Below are positions 21,600 to 31,535 of a DNA stretch of 64,000 nt, piece by piece (position 1 is the first letter of the stretch; every line of letters begins with the position of its first letter). Made by a program: the position numbers and the translations under genes. This DNA is from Omphiscola glabra (taxonomy: Eukaryota > Mollusca > Gastropoda > Lymnaeidae), in NCBI GenBank assembly GCA_964017045.1, contig OZ024801.1, positions 30,104,049-30,168,048 on the forward strand, given 5' to 3'. Under the pieces are notes generated by a model, which saw only the letters and a program-made list of their open reading frames with translations, was not told the DNA's origin and searched no databases.

Positions 21600-22262
21600 C
21601 AGCTGTTTAGGAGGACTGCTTTGGGACTACTATAAGACTGCTATAGACTGCTAGAGGACTACCATAAGACTGCTATAGGACTACTAAAAGACTGCTTTAG
21701 GACTACTATAAGACTACTATAAGACTGCTATAGGACTACTATACGACTACTATAGGACTACTATAAGACTGCTATACGACTGCTATAAGACTACTATAGG
21801 ACTACTATAAGACTACTATAAGACTGCCATAGGACTATAATAGGCCTACTAATGGTCTACCTTAGGACTACTATAAGACTGCTATAGGGCTACTATAAGA
21901 CTGCTATAGGACTATAATAGGCCTATAATAGGCCTACTAAAGGTCTACCTTAGGACTACTATAATACTGCTATAGGACTACTATAGGACTACTATAAGAC
22001 TTCGATAGGACCTCTTTAGGACTATAATAGACCTACTAAAGGTCTGCTATAGGACTACTATACTATAAGACTTCCTATAGGACTACTAGAAGACTACTAT
22101 AGAACCTCTTTAGGACTATAATATACTAAAGGTCTACCTTAGGAATACTAAAATACTGCTATATGACTATTATAAGACTTCTCTAGGACTACTATAAGAC
22201 TACTATAGACCTACTAAAGGACTGCTATAGGACTACTATACTACTTCTTTAGGACTACTATG
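21600..22262. repeat. Minisatellite, 11/22-bp unit (GACTACTATAAGACTGCTAT type)
   Basis: GACTACTATAA and GACTGCTATAG alternate for about 660 bases, with a longer variant (AATAGGCCTACTAAAGGTCT) inserted at intervals. The variant recurs near 21838, 21920, 22028 and 22120, suggesting block duplication of mixed units. Confidence 0.9.
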
Positions 22263-24360
22263 GGTGGGCTAATGCTTATGTATAAATTAATTATTTTTTT
22301 TGTACAACGTTTTATTTCTACATATATGAGCACATCCTTCTCCTCCTCCCCCCCAAAAAAAAACAACAACAAAACAAAACAAAAACAAAACAAAAAACAA
22401 ACAAACAGCGATGATAGAACATGCAGCTATTCAAAAAGATTGTATAAATTCTGTCACGTCCGGTGGGGGAATAACTCCTCAAACAATATTTGCTGCCTCA
22501 GATAATCTTGAAAGAGTAACAATGCTATTTCTAGAGATGCTATTTATAGTAGGTGCAAATGTATGACACTTGGCGTTCATAAACTCTGCAAACCCCTCTC
22601 GCCCATGCTAGGAATGCAACAGAAGGGAATCACTGGCTAAGAAGATCCCTGCATTTGATCTCAGGGCGAAAACACACAAAAACGGGGGGGGGGGGGGGGG
22701 GAGAAACCTAGGTCAATAAAGTCACATACTAAAGATAACGATGTTGAAAATAAGGTGAGAAAATAATGTTGACGAAAAATGGACACACATACACAAATAC
22801 CAAGAGGCCCAAAAATAAAAAAGTGGGGACAAATGCGGACATGAACTCATCAAAAAACAGAAAGACCTTGGTGGAGGGGGTGGTATGGGTTCTTTCTTAG
22901 CTAAACCTTGCGTTTTATGTATCAATGATCTCAATAATCCCAGTAATCTCTTGTAACCTTTCTTTACAGCAATATGTGTTGGTCGTACACAAAAAAACAT
23001 GTTCTTGTACACGCATAAACAATAGATTCGATTCATACACAGATAGTTCTTCATGTTTACAAAAATACGCTTTTCATGTCAACACACTAAAGCTTGGTGC
23101 TGCATTGCACCTATATACCCTAAAGGATTCTTTAAGTTGACCAAATTAGATTTCGACCTTTTCCAATTACCCAACCTCCCCCCCCCCACACACGCCTTGT
23201 TGTCACTTCCGTCACTCTATATTTAATTCACGCCCATTTTCTTCGTTCTCCCCCACACATCCCTCCCTCCCCCTTCACCCCCCCCCCATCCTGTGTTTCA
23301 AGAAAACTTTTCCCAAAGGTGTCCACGCCTAATTTCAGATGGGGCGCCAAACGTGAGGATCCTGTCTGATTTAATCAAAGCTTCAGTAGCTGACGGAGGT
23401 GCCGGGGTGGGGAGCTGTACCTGACGGGGTGCCGGGGGGAATCGAAATCTATTTACAGAAAATGTTGTGAACAACGAAATGCATACTTTTCTATGTAACG
23501 ATGTCACTAACGCTACCAGATGGCGTCGAATTTACTAAATAAAACGTCCGATAATAGCGCTAAATGAGATGCGCAACAAAAAAAATTCAAGTGCGTTTGT
23601 TGTGTAATATTGTCTTTTGTTTTTCGGAACAAGTTGTAATAAATCTGCAATGTGAAAGTGGGTGAGGCATTAGAATATGACTATAGTTCAGGGGCGGTGG
23701 CGTAACGGGAAAAGTGGGGGTGGGTTGTGGCATTAATTGATAATCTTATGAAGTGCGTTACTTGAAGGCGTGTTTTGTCAGGTATAACTTTAGTAGATGG
23801 GAAGTTCACGCATTGCGGCCGCCATTGTTTAGCCGGGCTAGGGCTAATTTCATTAATAATGTAACAATTAAGTCGACCTCGGTGTACGTATCAAATTATT
23901 ACGCAAACACGTGTAGAAAAAAAACAGATATCTTTGCGATTTGAGTAAACTACATAAATATATAACTATGCTTCCAGCAAAATTACCAGACTCATTATAC
24001 CCCCCCCCCCCAACCCAAGCAAAGGTTAACTACACTATAGCCAGGAGCGGTTCTGAAACGTTTATTTCATAAACCTCCTTATTACGGACCGTTATAGATG
24101 GAGAATTTAATCTCTGTTGTTTTGTCTAGGGCTCGTTCTAGAAACAGTCCATAATAAAGGACGATACCAAAGGTTAAAAATAATAACAAATAAAACGACA
24201 ATTAAGGCCAGAGCTAATTACAATTAATAACTTTTTAATTTGTGAACTTCAATTAAATAATAACAGCAAGAGAAATATAATTAAAATTATAAACTTACAG
24301 ATTTGCTGGTACCGGTACTGTATATAAAAATACAATGAGCACAAAATTGTACGAGGAAAT
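22263..24360. other. Non-coding stretch, no gene seen
   Basis: It contains a CAAAA simple repeat (22358-22408), the G18 tract 22684-22701, C-rich patches near 23180 and 23280, and a C12 tract at 24000-24011. At 23690-23720 a CAGGGGCGGTGGCGTAAC string resembles a single MITE terminus. No exon could be supported. Confidence 0.45.
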
Positions 24361-24485
24361 GAAAATCTCTACACACAACAAAGTATAATGACACATAGCA
24401 TGCCTCGTAATCAAGGAAAGGAAAATCTCTACACACAACAAAGTATAATGACACATAGCATGCCTCGTAATCAAGGAAGGAAAAT
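24361..24485. repeat. 60-bp tandem duplication, nearly identical
   Basis: 24361-24420 and 24421-24480 differ at a single position (second-last base). A third copy begins at about 24481 and stops after some 8 bases. The near-identity indicates a recent event compared with other arrays here. Confidence 0.95.
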
Positions 24486-25233
24486 CTCTCCCGACATTTA
24501 TTCTTATCCCTTTTATACTCAGTTTCAGATGATCATTCTGGAAAAAGGAATACGCAGTCTTACTGCTTCTCGCATTCTCTAGATCGTTCGATCCTGTTCC
24601 ACAGAAACGGACGATAGTAAACAAAAGTATCAACAAAAGGATATTTTTTCTAGCCGCCCCAACACAGGACCGACTTGAAAGAGGTCATGCACGTGGAAGG
24701 CGGGCAAAGCGTCTCAAAATACGTCATCCCTTATAACATCCTTTTATAACTTAAAAGTAGCCTAAGGCCCTATGGACACAACCATATTTCGTTTTAATAA
24801 AACAACTTGATGTTAAACTTTATTGATAAATTTATTTATAACTTTATTTGTAACTTTATGTTAGAAATTTATATATAACTTAATTTATAACTTTATGTAA
24901 GAACTTTACAATATAAGTTAATTTATAACTTTTTACCTTTATTTATTTTTTTTAAAGTTCTAGTACAAGTTACCGTGGCATACGTTCATGAAACTCTTGA
25001 ACTATGTTCATGTAGCCTCTGTAAGAAATATTTATGAACCCTCTCATGGCGATTTTTCTTAGAAATAGGAAGCTACCATACAATTATTGTTCGTGCATTA
25101 CGTCATCATAAAAAATGTGTTCTTGTTTTTTTGTATACCGGAAAATGGGACAAGCAACTATTTTCACTTTGAACCAAAAGTCAAGGTATCTCAAATTTTC
25201 TTTAATTCAATTTTTTTAATGATTGATTTACAG
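24486..25233. other. Sequence upstream of the exon candidate
   Basis: AT-rich, with loose repeats of AACTTTATTTATAACTTTAT at about 24810-24930. An exon-like stretch ending at an AAG|GTATCT donor (about 25125-25184) is possible, but its reading phase is compatible only with the less protein-like frame of the next exon. Confidence 0.4.
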
Positions 25234-25280
25234 GATATTGGACTGTTGATTGTGCGCGGACGAAGAAAAAGACTAACGAG
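25234..25280 (+). CDS. Candidate penultimate exon, unrecognised protein
   Basis: An acceptor (AATGATTGATTTACAG) precedes 47 bases ending at a perfect GAG|GTAAGT donor. Two frames are open. In one, after two bases completing a codon, it reads YWTVDCARTKKKTNE and joins in phase with 26182-26277. In the other it reads DIGLLIVRGRRKRLT. I favour the first because the joined C-terminus is a convincing amphipathic helix. The required preceding exon (ending one base into a codon) was not found within the window, so the gene may begin far upstream or the exon may be spurious. Confidence 0.4.
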
Positions 25281-25828
25281 GTAAGTTTTGCTAAAAATAA
25301 ACCCACTTGTTTTTTTTCCTTGTTTGCCCCATCTCCTCCATGACCACCTTATCCACCCAGACCCACATCCTACCCACAATCCCACCACCCCACCCACACC
25401 CTACTTCCCACCCTACCCACACCACATCCCATTTCCCAGTGAGTCAATTGTTTTAGTTCAAACAAATGCGCTCAGTCCAAGGGAGACCAATTTTTTTAAT
25501 GTCTCTCTTTCGCTCCCTCCCTCTCTCTCCATCCCACTCTCTTTTCTTTCTTACTAACTCTCCTTACAAAATCCTTATATATAAACATCTCTTTCCCCGA
25601 AATCTCTATTACGCTCCTTCCCTTTCTCAGTTTCTGTCTTTGATCGATTTTCAAATATTTTCTCTCTTTCTCTCACTCACTACATCTAACTCACTCCCTT
25701 CGGTCTCTCTCTCTCTCTATTAGTCCACTTTCTCCCTTATTCATTCACTCCCCCCTCTCTTGCCCTCTCTCTTTCTCTCTCTTTTATCTATGTCTGTCTC
25801 CTTCGCTCTCTTTCTACATCTCTCTCCT

Positions 25829-25901
<73 letters not shown>

Positions 25902-26181
25902 CTCCTCTATCTCTCTTTATCTCTCTCTCTCTTTCCATTTCTATTTATCAATTTCCCTCTGTCTCTCTTTCCCCATCTCTTCCTATCCCTCTCTCTTTCT
26001 CTCTATCTTTCCTTCTTCCTTTTTCTCCCTCCCCCCTCTCTCTCTTTCTACCTCCCTCCCACTCTCTCTTTCACTCTTTATATATCTCTTTCTCTCTGTC
26101 TCTATCAATCTCTCTTTCAATCTCTCTTCCTCTCTCTGTCTCTCTCTCTCCCCCACACACACTCATTTGTATTTGCTCCAG
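25281..26181 (+). other. Candidate intron with CT-rich simple repeat
   Basis: Between the GTAAGT donor and the TATTTGCTCCAG acceptor lies a C/T-rich tract. From about 25500 to 26155 it is almost pure CTCTCT with a 26-28-base higher-order unit (CTCTCTCCTTCTCTCTCTCC) repeated about four times at 25820-25905. The 161- and 65-codon ORFs on both strands (Ser/Leu/Pro or Arg/Glu rich) are artefacts of this repeat. Confidence 0.6.
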
Positions 26182-26277
26182 TGGCATCGTTACTTGGCCT
26201 GTGAAAAACTTGAACAGATCTGGACCCAAGATGAAGAGGACATGATTATTAAGACGTTTAAAAACTTACTCAGTTAA
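26182..26277 (+). CDS. Candidate terminal exon, unrecognised protein
   Basis: After the CTCCAG acceptor, 31 codons and a TAA stop read WHRYLACEKLEQIWTQDEED then MIIKTFKNLLS. The phase matches the preferred frame of 25234-25280 exactly. The spacing of Leu, Ile, Trp and Phe with alternating charged residues predicts an amphipathic C-terminal helix. The exon sits just past a simple-repeat intron and has no repeat character itself. The alternative frame ends at a TGA near 26243. Downstream, AATAAA at about 26878-26883 could serve as a polyadenylation signal. No family was recognised. Confidence 0.45.
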   Translation, partial: WHRYLACEKLEQIWTQDEEDMIIKTFKNLLS

Positions 26278-26434
26278 ATAATTGACAAATGTTTACTCTT
26301 TTAAACTGAGAATCATTTCCTAAACTGTCAATGCGTGTTCCACTCTCCCACCCACACCCCCACTCCATTCCGTGGGAGGTTCTTTTTAAGGATGGACAAA
26401 AGCTTAGATGATTAAACAGGTTACTTGAGTAAAG

Positions 26435-26589
26435 CAGGGGCGTGGCTGGGGCTAGTGCCAAGGGGGACTCCCCCCCTTTCCGAAAGAAACCCTCTGAACT
26501 TTGTCGCAAATGACGCCCCTGAATATATAAAATAAGTGTCACCCTGGGTGGACCCCACCCCCCTTTGCATACCCTGCCTATGCCAGTGA
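26435..26589. mobile_element. CAGGGGCGTGGC-ended MITE fragment
   Basis: It begins CAGGGGCGTGGCTGGGGC, and inverse ends occur at 26510-26521 (GACGCCCCTG) and 26573-26589 (CCCTGCCTATGCCAGTG). The terminus is of the same type as the CAGNGGCGTAGC elements elsewhere here. Which right end is original is unclear, and no target duplication is seen. Confidence 0.45.
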
Positions 26590-26924
26590 AACCATGTAAG
26601 AATCAGCTATAATGGCGAGAAAATGATGACGACACAATGATGTGTTAAAGAGAATTAACTTCTCCATCCCCCCCCCCCTTTTTTTTACAATCCATCACGA
26701 GGATTGTCATTTTTTAAAAAAGTTATCCTCACTCTCAATGTCACATATCAAAACATATGCTGCCACTGGTGGTGGTGGTGATGATGGCAATTTCATCTTG
26801 GACAGCTAACAAAAGCGTCGGAACCCTTTTTCTGCTTTAACTTTGTTTTATCGTGTGTCCCAGAAGGCATGACTAATAATAAATTATATAGAATACATGA
26901 AAAGGCTAATCAAATTCAATATTT
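26590..26924. other. Non-coding stretch, no gene seen
   Basis: C11 tract at 26668-26678 followed by a T run; a GGT/GAT trinucleotide patch near 26765-26785. Confidence 0.5.
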
Positions 26925-27235
26925 ATTCTACCCTACCCGTATGTCATGTCCAGCTATCATTATGTGTTACCTGTATGTCATGTGCTACTGTCACTGTTTG
27001 TTACCTGTATGCCATGTCCTACTATTGCTACATGATTCCCATAGGTCAACTATGACACATTCACTTCTATCAAAATGTTACCTGTATGTCATTTCCTACT
27101 TAAACTATGTGATACCCGTATGCCCACGATGGCACATGCACTTCTAAAATAATATGTTATACCCGTATGTCATTTCTTACTATTACTACATGATTTCCAT
27201 ATGTCAACTATGACATATCCACTACTATCACTAAT
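26925..27235. repeat. Degenerate minisatellite (TTACCTGTATGTCATG type)
   Basis: TTACCTGTATGTCATG and TACCCGTATGTCATTTC recur every 35-50 bases with CTACTATTGCTACATGAT-type linkers; about seven diverged copies. The + ORF 26869-27147 follows the repeat. Confidence 0.75.
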
Positions 27236-27779
27236 TTGGCCACTAACGCGAGTATATGAAAATTGATCTCTTCTCTCCACCATTAGTTACTGTATAGAAA
27301 TATCCCATTTATTAGCATGCATTATCTTGGACCCGTGGGGGCTGAGTTATGTCCCAACATGCACTAGCACTTTGAGAGAATGACCAGCTGTCCCCTTATG
27401 GAATCCGGCACCCTCCACCCCTCTAGATTTGTAATCTGTCAGATGGGTGATAGTAATCTGTAAGATGGGTCCCTCCTGAACGACCTTCACCTTAGATGAC
27501 GGCCAGAGACAGAGCCTTATCTCAGCGAAGCGTTATTTATGCGAAAAGATGGGAAATAAATTTTGTGAGGGTGAAGACGGCAAGATTAGAGCGAAAATGT
27601 GACATGGAAACTTCGCCTTTGATGAACCAATATTTCACTTGTATTTTGGTAGTTGAGAAATCCTGGAGATATTATTTCGTATTTCATATATTTGTGCCTG
27701 TAAAGACTTTTTAATGGAAATTCACTGTTAATTTTTACTTGACAATATATTTTAAAATTTCTATGTCGTAAAGGCTGTT
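27236..27779. other. Non-coding stretch, no gene seen
   Basis: A 72-codon + ORF (27496-27714) has ordinary composition, but there are no splice sites or family match to support it. The rest is unremarkable. Confidence 0.4.
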
Positions 27780-28172
27780 ATGGAAATCGTTGAAGAAGTT
27801 ATGTGGAAGCTGAGGAAAGATCTTATGGAAATAGTTGAAGAAGGTATGTGGAAGCTGAGGAAAGATCTTATGGAAATAGGGGAAGGAGGTATGTGGAAGC
27901 TGAGGAAATATCTTATGGAAATAGGGGAAGAAGGTATGTGGAAGCTGAGGAAGGATCTTATGAAAATAGTGGAAGAAGGTATGTGGAAGCTGAGGAAAGA
28001 TCTTATGAAAATAGTGGAAGAAGATAGGCGGGAGCTCAGGAATGATCTTATGGAAATAGTGGAAGAAGGTATGTGGAAGCTGAGGAAAGATCTTATGGAA
28101 ATAGGGGAAGAAGGTATGTGAAAGCTCAGGAAGGATCATATGGAAATAGTGTAAGAAGGTATGTGGAGGCTG
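27780..28172. repeat. Minisatellite, 45-bp unit, about 8.7 copies, open on both strands
   Basis: The unit starts ATGGAAATAGTTGAAGAAGG and ends GCTGAGGAAAGATCTT. Because 45 is a multiple of three, both strands stay open: + reads M-E-I-V-E-E-G-M-W-K-L-R-K-D-L per unit, - reads H-T-F-F-H-Y-F-H-K-I-F-P-Q-L-P. The + unit is a heptad-like charged helix. Copy 6 is diverged and copies 8-9 carry stops. No start context, splice site or flanking coding sequence supports translation. Confidence 0.9.
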
Positions 28173-28200
28173 GAAATATAAAGACAGGACAGTAAAAGAA

Positions 28201-28230
28201 GAACGTTTCGGCTAACAGCCTCCTCAGCAA
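28201..28230 (-). mobile_element. Hammerhead-like CTGAGGA...GAAAC motif
   Basis: On the - strand CTGAGGA is followed by GGCTGTTAGCC (a 3-bp stem with a 5-base loop) and GAAACGTTC. This matches the CUGANGA / stem II / GAAA part of a hammerhead ribozyme core, a motif recurrent in animal retroelements such as Penelope-like elements. Convincing stem I and stem III partners were not found in the flanks, so it is probably a decayed element end rather than an active ribozyme. Confidence 0.3.
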
Positions 28231-28432
28231 GCGTACACGTGCTTTGTTCCATATATTCCTTCACACAGCTTGAACGCGGTACTTCATTTACTGTCTCTTA
28301 TGGAAAGACGCTTCAGTTTTAATGAATTGTTGAAGTATCAAAAACCCGATAACTGGCGTAAAGATCCATCGATGTATTACACTGTTAAAGTGTGAAAAGA
28401 TAAATAAATTACAAAATTTATGTACAACATCA

Positions 28433-28905
28433 TTCAGGTACAATATTCTGTACATCGTTCAGTTACAAAATTGTCTTTGTACAAAATTGTTCAGGTACAA
28501 CAATGTCTCGGTACAACATTGTTTAGGTACAACAATGTCTAGGTACAACATCGTTTAGGTACAACAATGTCTAAGTACAACATCGTGCCGGTATTTCAAT
28601 GTCTAGGTACAACATCGTTCAGGTAAAACAATATATCTGTTTCAGGTATTACAATGTCTAGTTACAACTTCGTTCGGGTACAACAATGTCTAGGTACAAC
28701 ATTGTTGACGGTACAAAATTGTTCGGGTATAACATTACCTGGGTACAATAATGTCTAGGTAAAACAAAGTCTAGGTACAACATCGTTCATATACAATAAG
28801 GCCTAGGTACGACAAAGTCTATATACATCGTTTAAGTACAAAATTGTCTAGGTACAAAATCGTTCAGCTACAACATCGTTCAGGTACAACAGGATTATAA
28901 GTACA
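28433..28905. repeat. Minisatellite, about 19-bp unit (AGGTACAACAATGTCT type)
   Basis: Two unit kinds, AGGTACAACAATGTCT and AGGTACAACATCGTTC, alternate with many variants for about 470 bases. Confidence 0.9.
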
Positions 28906-30047
28906 ACAACCTTCATTCAATCATAAATCCTTACTTACTTCCATCCAAAGTTGAAATTCAGAAGGCTGTATTATCCACATATCAAATTATTCATATTTTT
29001 TGCGTTTCTCAAGCAACCATTATATATGCTTCAATCCATCCTTTAAGCAATACATCCTTCGATCCATTCATGTATCTAACAAGTCATCCATGCATTTAAC
29101 CATCCATCCATTTATACATAAATCAATCCTTAAGGCCACATATCCATCCATCCACCAACAAATATCCACTTGTATGCCACACTCGTGTACACAAACAAAT
29201 ACATGCAGGAGCGCCACCTACCCTCAACCTCCGGCACCAAACAACACGCGTCGACCCCCACCGAACCCCGGCACCCCCCCCCCTCCGTCCCCTCCTGCCT
29301 AGTCTTGATGTGCAAAGTGCCGGTCTCAGCTCCATCACATTATACATTATCGATCGGCTAATGATTTTCCTGTCCGGATGATTTAGTCATCTGCGGTCAA
29401 CCATCCATCTAAAACAGTCATCCGGACTGACCAGCTGACCACTGGGACCGAAGGGGTGGGGGTGTGGTCCACCGGAGGCCCTGTCGTCATAAGGAGGAAG
29501 ACGTTTGGAAAGGAAAAAGGGGGGGGGGGTCGGGGTGACGTGGACAATGGGAGGAAGTGGTTGTGGGGGGTGGTTTAAGAGCTGGTGTTAGAGTAAATGA
29601 GATAGTGGATTTGGAAGTGGGGTGGGGGTCGAGAAAATGAAAGACACAAGTAAATTGCTTTAGAAAGGCCGGTCTGCGCTGATCAAGTGTAATGCCGCCA
29701 ATCAGTGTTACCCTGATGAATGTCGCACGACAATGCTTGATAGACGAACAATGTCGATCGGCACATTTCACATCAGCAGTCGTCGGTGTTGTTTTCGACT
29801 TGAGTTGTTTGTTTTTATTGTTGTTGTCTTTAAGTTACATTTAATTACCGAGTTCTCTAAATATTTTAAAACATCAATTAAGGAGCAAGCCAGGAATAAA
29901 AAAAACTAGCGTCACGGATTGTCGACAGATTCAGATAATCATACTGACACGTCTCATTTTCGAGGTTTCAGCTCTGAATAACAAGAATAGATGAATTGCT
30001 TGTAGGAAAATGTTGCTATAAAGGGGAAAAAATAAAATAATTTAGGA
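28906..30047. other. Non-coding stretch with ATCCATCC-rich patch
   Basis: At 29025-29165 degenerate CATCCATCCATT sequence occurs. C-rich at 29270-29290. A G11 tract lies at 29519-29529 within a G-rich patch. The patch 29665-29780 has balanced composition but no supportable exon. Confidence 0.45.
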
Positions 30048-30430
30048 TGTAACATCCCACCCTCTTCGTGAAAGATCTAAGATCAGCTCAACCAGAACGA
30101 ATTCGTCCTATTAAAGTCAGGGTCAAAAACTATAAACATTGTTTTGTTCCCCAGTCTGTACAAATTAACCAGCGATTACCAAATCTAAATATTCAATAAT
30201 TTAAGTCATTAATATCATTATGGGAGTTCATTAATGTCTGCTTTCTACAATAGAGAGATATCTTGTGTTTAAATTGTTATAATTGTAAAATGTTGTCCTG
30301 GATAAAATATGTGTTTATTTATGTGCTTAAAATGAATAAGTACAATTACAATGTATCACAAAACATTTCCATTTCTTATGATCAATAAAGAATCTTATCT
30401 AACATTTCCATTTCTTCTGATCAATAAAGA
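30048..30430 (+). mobile_element. LINE 3' end, copy 1 (ORF2 C-terminus and 3' UTR)
   Basis: The + frame at about 30070-30168 reads KDLRSAQPERIRPIKVRVKN then YKHCFVPQSVQIN, resembling the closing (R)YK-SF(V)PQSVR segment of many non-LTR retrotransposon ORF2 proteins. The following 250 bases match 58868-59225 block by block (TTGTTCCCCAGTCTGTAC, GGGAGTTCATT, TAATTGTAAAATGTT, TAAAATATGTGTTTATTTA). The terminal 39-base segment containing GATCAATAAAGAATCTTATC is present twice in tandem, giving two AATAAA signals. Confidence 0.8.
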
Positions 30431-30522
30431 ATCTTATCTAAACTTTTCTTAACTTATCTTATCTTATCTTACCTTATCTTATCTTAACTTATCTTATCTT
30501 AACTTATCTGATCTTAACTTCA
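30431..30522. repeat. LINE tail microsatellite (CTTAT)n
   Basis: TTATC/CTTAT/CTTAACTTATC repeats follow the LINE copy directly. Simple-repeat 3' tails instead of poly(A) are typical of several non-LTR retrotransposon clades. Confidence 0.85.
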
Positions 30523-31010
30523 AGAAGTTGTTGACGTTTCTCCACTAACCATTATAATACGTGTATAGATAAAAAGAGGGAGTTGAAAATTACCCATCTG
30601 CAGGTAAAGGGGTGGGGGGACGGCCCAAAAAAGGGGGTGGATGGGGTGCTCTCGAGCATTCTGATAAGCAGATCAACATTGCCTTAGTGAGCACCACGTC
30701 AAACATGGGCAGACAGACGGACAGACAGACAGACATACAGACATACATACAGACAGACGGACAGGAAATGTTTGATCGACACCTCCACGAAAACTAGCTG
30801 AATTATTTCTTACCCAACAAGAACATCAGAGCAAACACGAGGGGCGATTCCTTGTGAGAGCATGTATGCTTAGAATGGGGCGTAGTTTAGGGTAGAGGTG
30901 GTCGGCTGGTGTGGGTAACTTTTTTGGGGTTGGGGGGGGGGGTTGTTCTGATCAGTAGGCGTGTACAATCAACGAGTGGCAGAGAATGTGGGCGAGGTAG
31001 GCTATGGGAA
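30523..31010. other. Non-coding stretch with ACAG microsatellite
   Basis: An (ACAG)n/(ACAT)n microsatellite lies at about 30710-30762. A G11 tract lies at 30932-30942. Confidence 0.6.
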
Positions 31011-31195
31011 CAGAGACGTAGCTAATTGGGGGCAGAGGGGACAGACGTCCCTGGGCGCCAGACTAGTTAGGGGCACCAAAATGTGCTGTGATAGTATTTT
31101 ATTGATGAAAATAAATTTTGAGATAAAAAAAAGAAAGGGAGGCTCTTCAAAAGGAATCTTGTCCCCGGGTGCCAAACACTATAGCTACGCCTCTG
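31011..31195. mobile_element. CAGAGGCGTAGC-type MITE, copy 1 of a pair
   Basis: Left end CAGAGACGTAGCTAATTGGG, right end ATAGCTACGCCTCTG. Flanking octamers TATGGGAA (31003-31010) and TATAGGCA (31196-31203) agree at 6 of 8, fitting an aged 8-bp hAT duplication. Internal blocks (CCAGACTAGT, GTATTTTATTGAT, AATCTTGTCCCCGG) match 61591-61770. There is no coding capacity. Confidence 0.75.
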
Positions 31196-31370
31196 TATAG
31201 GCACCAGTGTTGTGTGGTGCGATCAGAATATAATCCTTACTTTCGTACAATGCAGGCCGGTGGGTTTCAACCATTGTTTGGTATGTTGGAGTAACACAGG
31301 GCTATCCGCCTGGGTGTAGAAGTTGTTGAGTTGGCCGTAGTTCCAACAAGCCTTGCAATCAAATATACAA

Positions 31371-31535
31371 TGACCCCTATGAGCCCCCATGATCCAATGA
31401 CCCCTATGATCCAATGACCCCTATGATCCAATGACCCCCATGATCCAGTGACCCCTATGATCCAAGAATCCCTATGATCCAATGAGCCCCATAATCTCTA
31501 TGACCCCCATGATGCAATGACCCTCATGATTTCCT
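31371..31535. repeat. Minisatellite, 17-bp unit (ATGACCCCTATGATCCA)
   Basis: About nine copies of ATGACCCCTATGATCCA. The central copies are nearly identical and the right end is decayed. Overlapping - strand ORFs rich in Trp-Ile-Ile-Gly derive from it. Confidence 0.9.

Noticed and set aside
25125..26243. Alternative three-exon model using AAG|GTATCT at about 25184 and the DIGLLIVRGRRKRLT frame
   Set aside because: Phases are also consistent, but the resulting C-terminus (SGIVTWPVKNLNRSGP) looks less protein-like than the preferred frame. It cannot be excluded without transcripts.
25760..26245. A 161-codon Ser/Leu/Pro ORF
   Set aside because: It reads the CT-rich simple repeat of the candidate intron; only its last 20 codons overlap the exon candidate, in the other frame.
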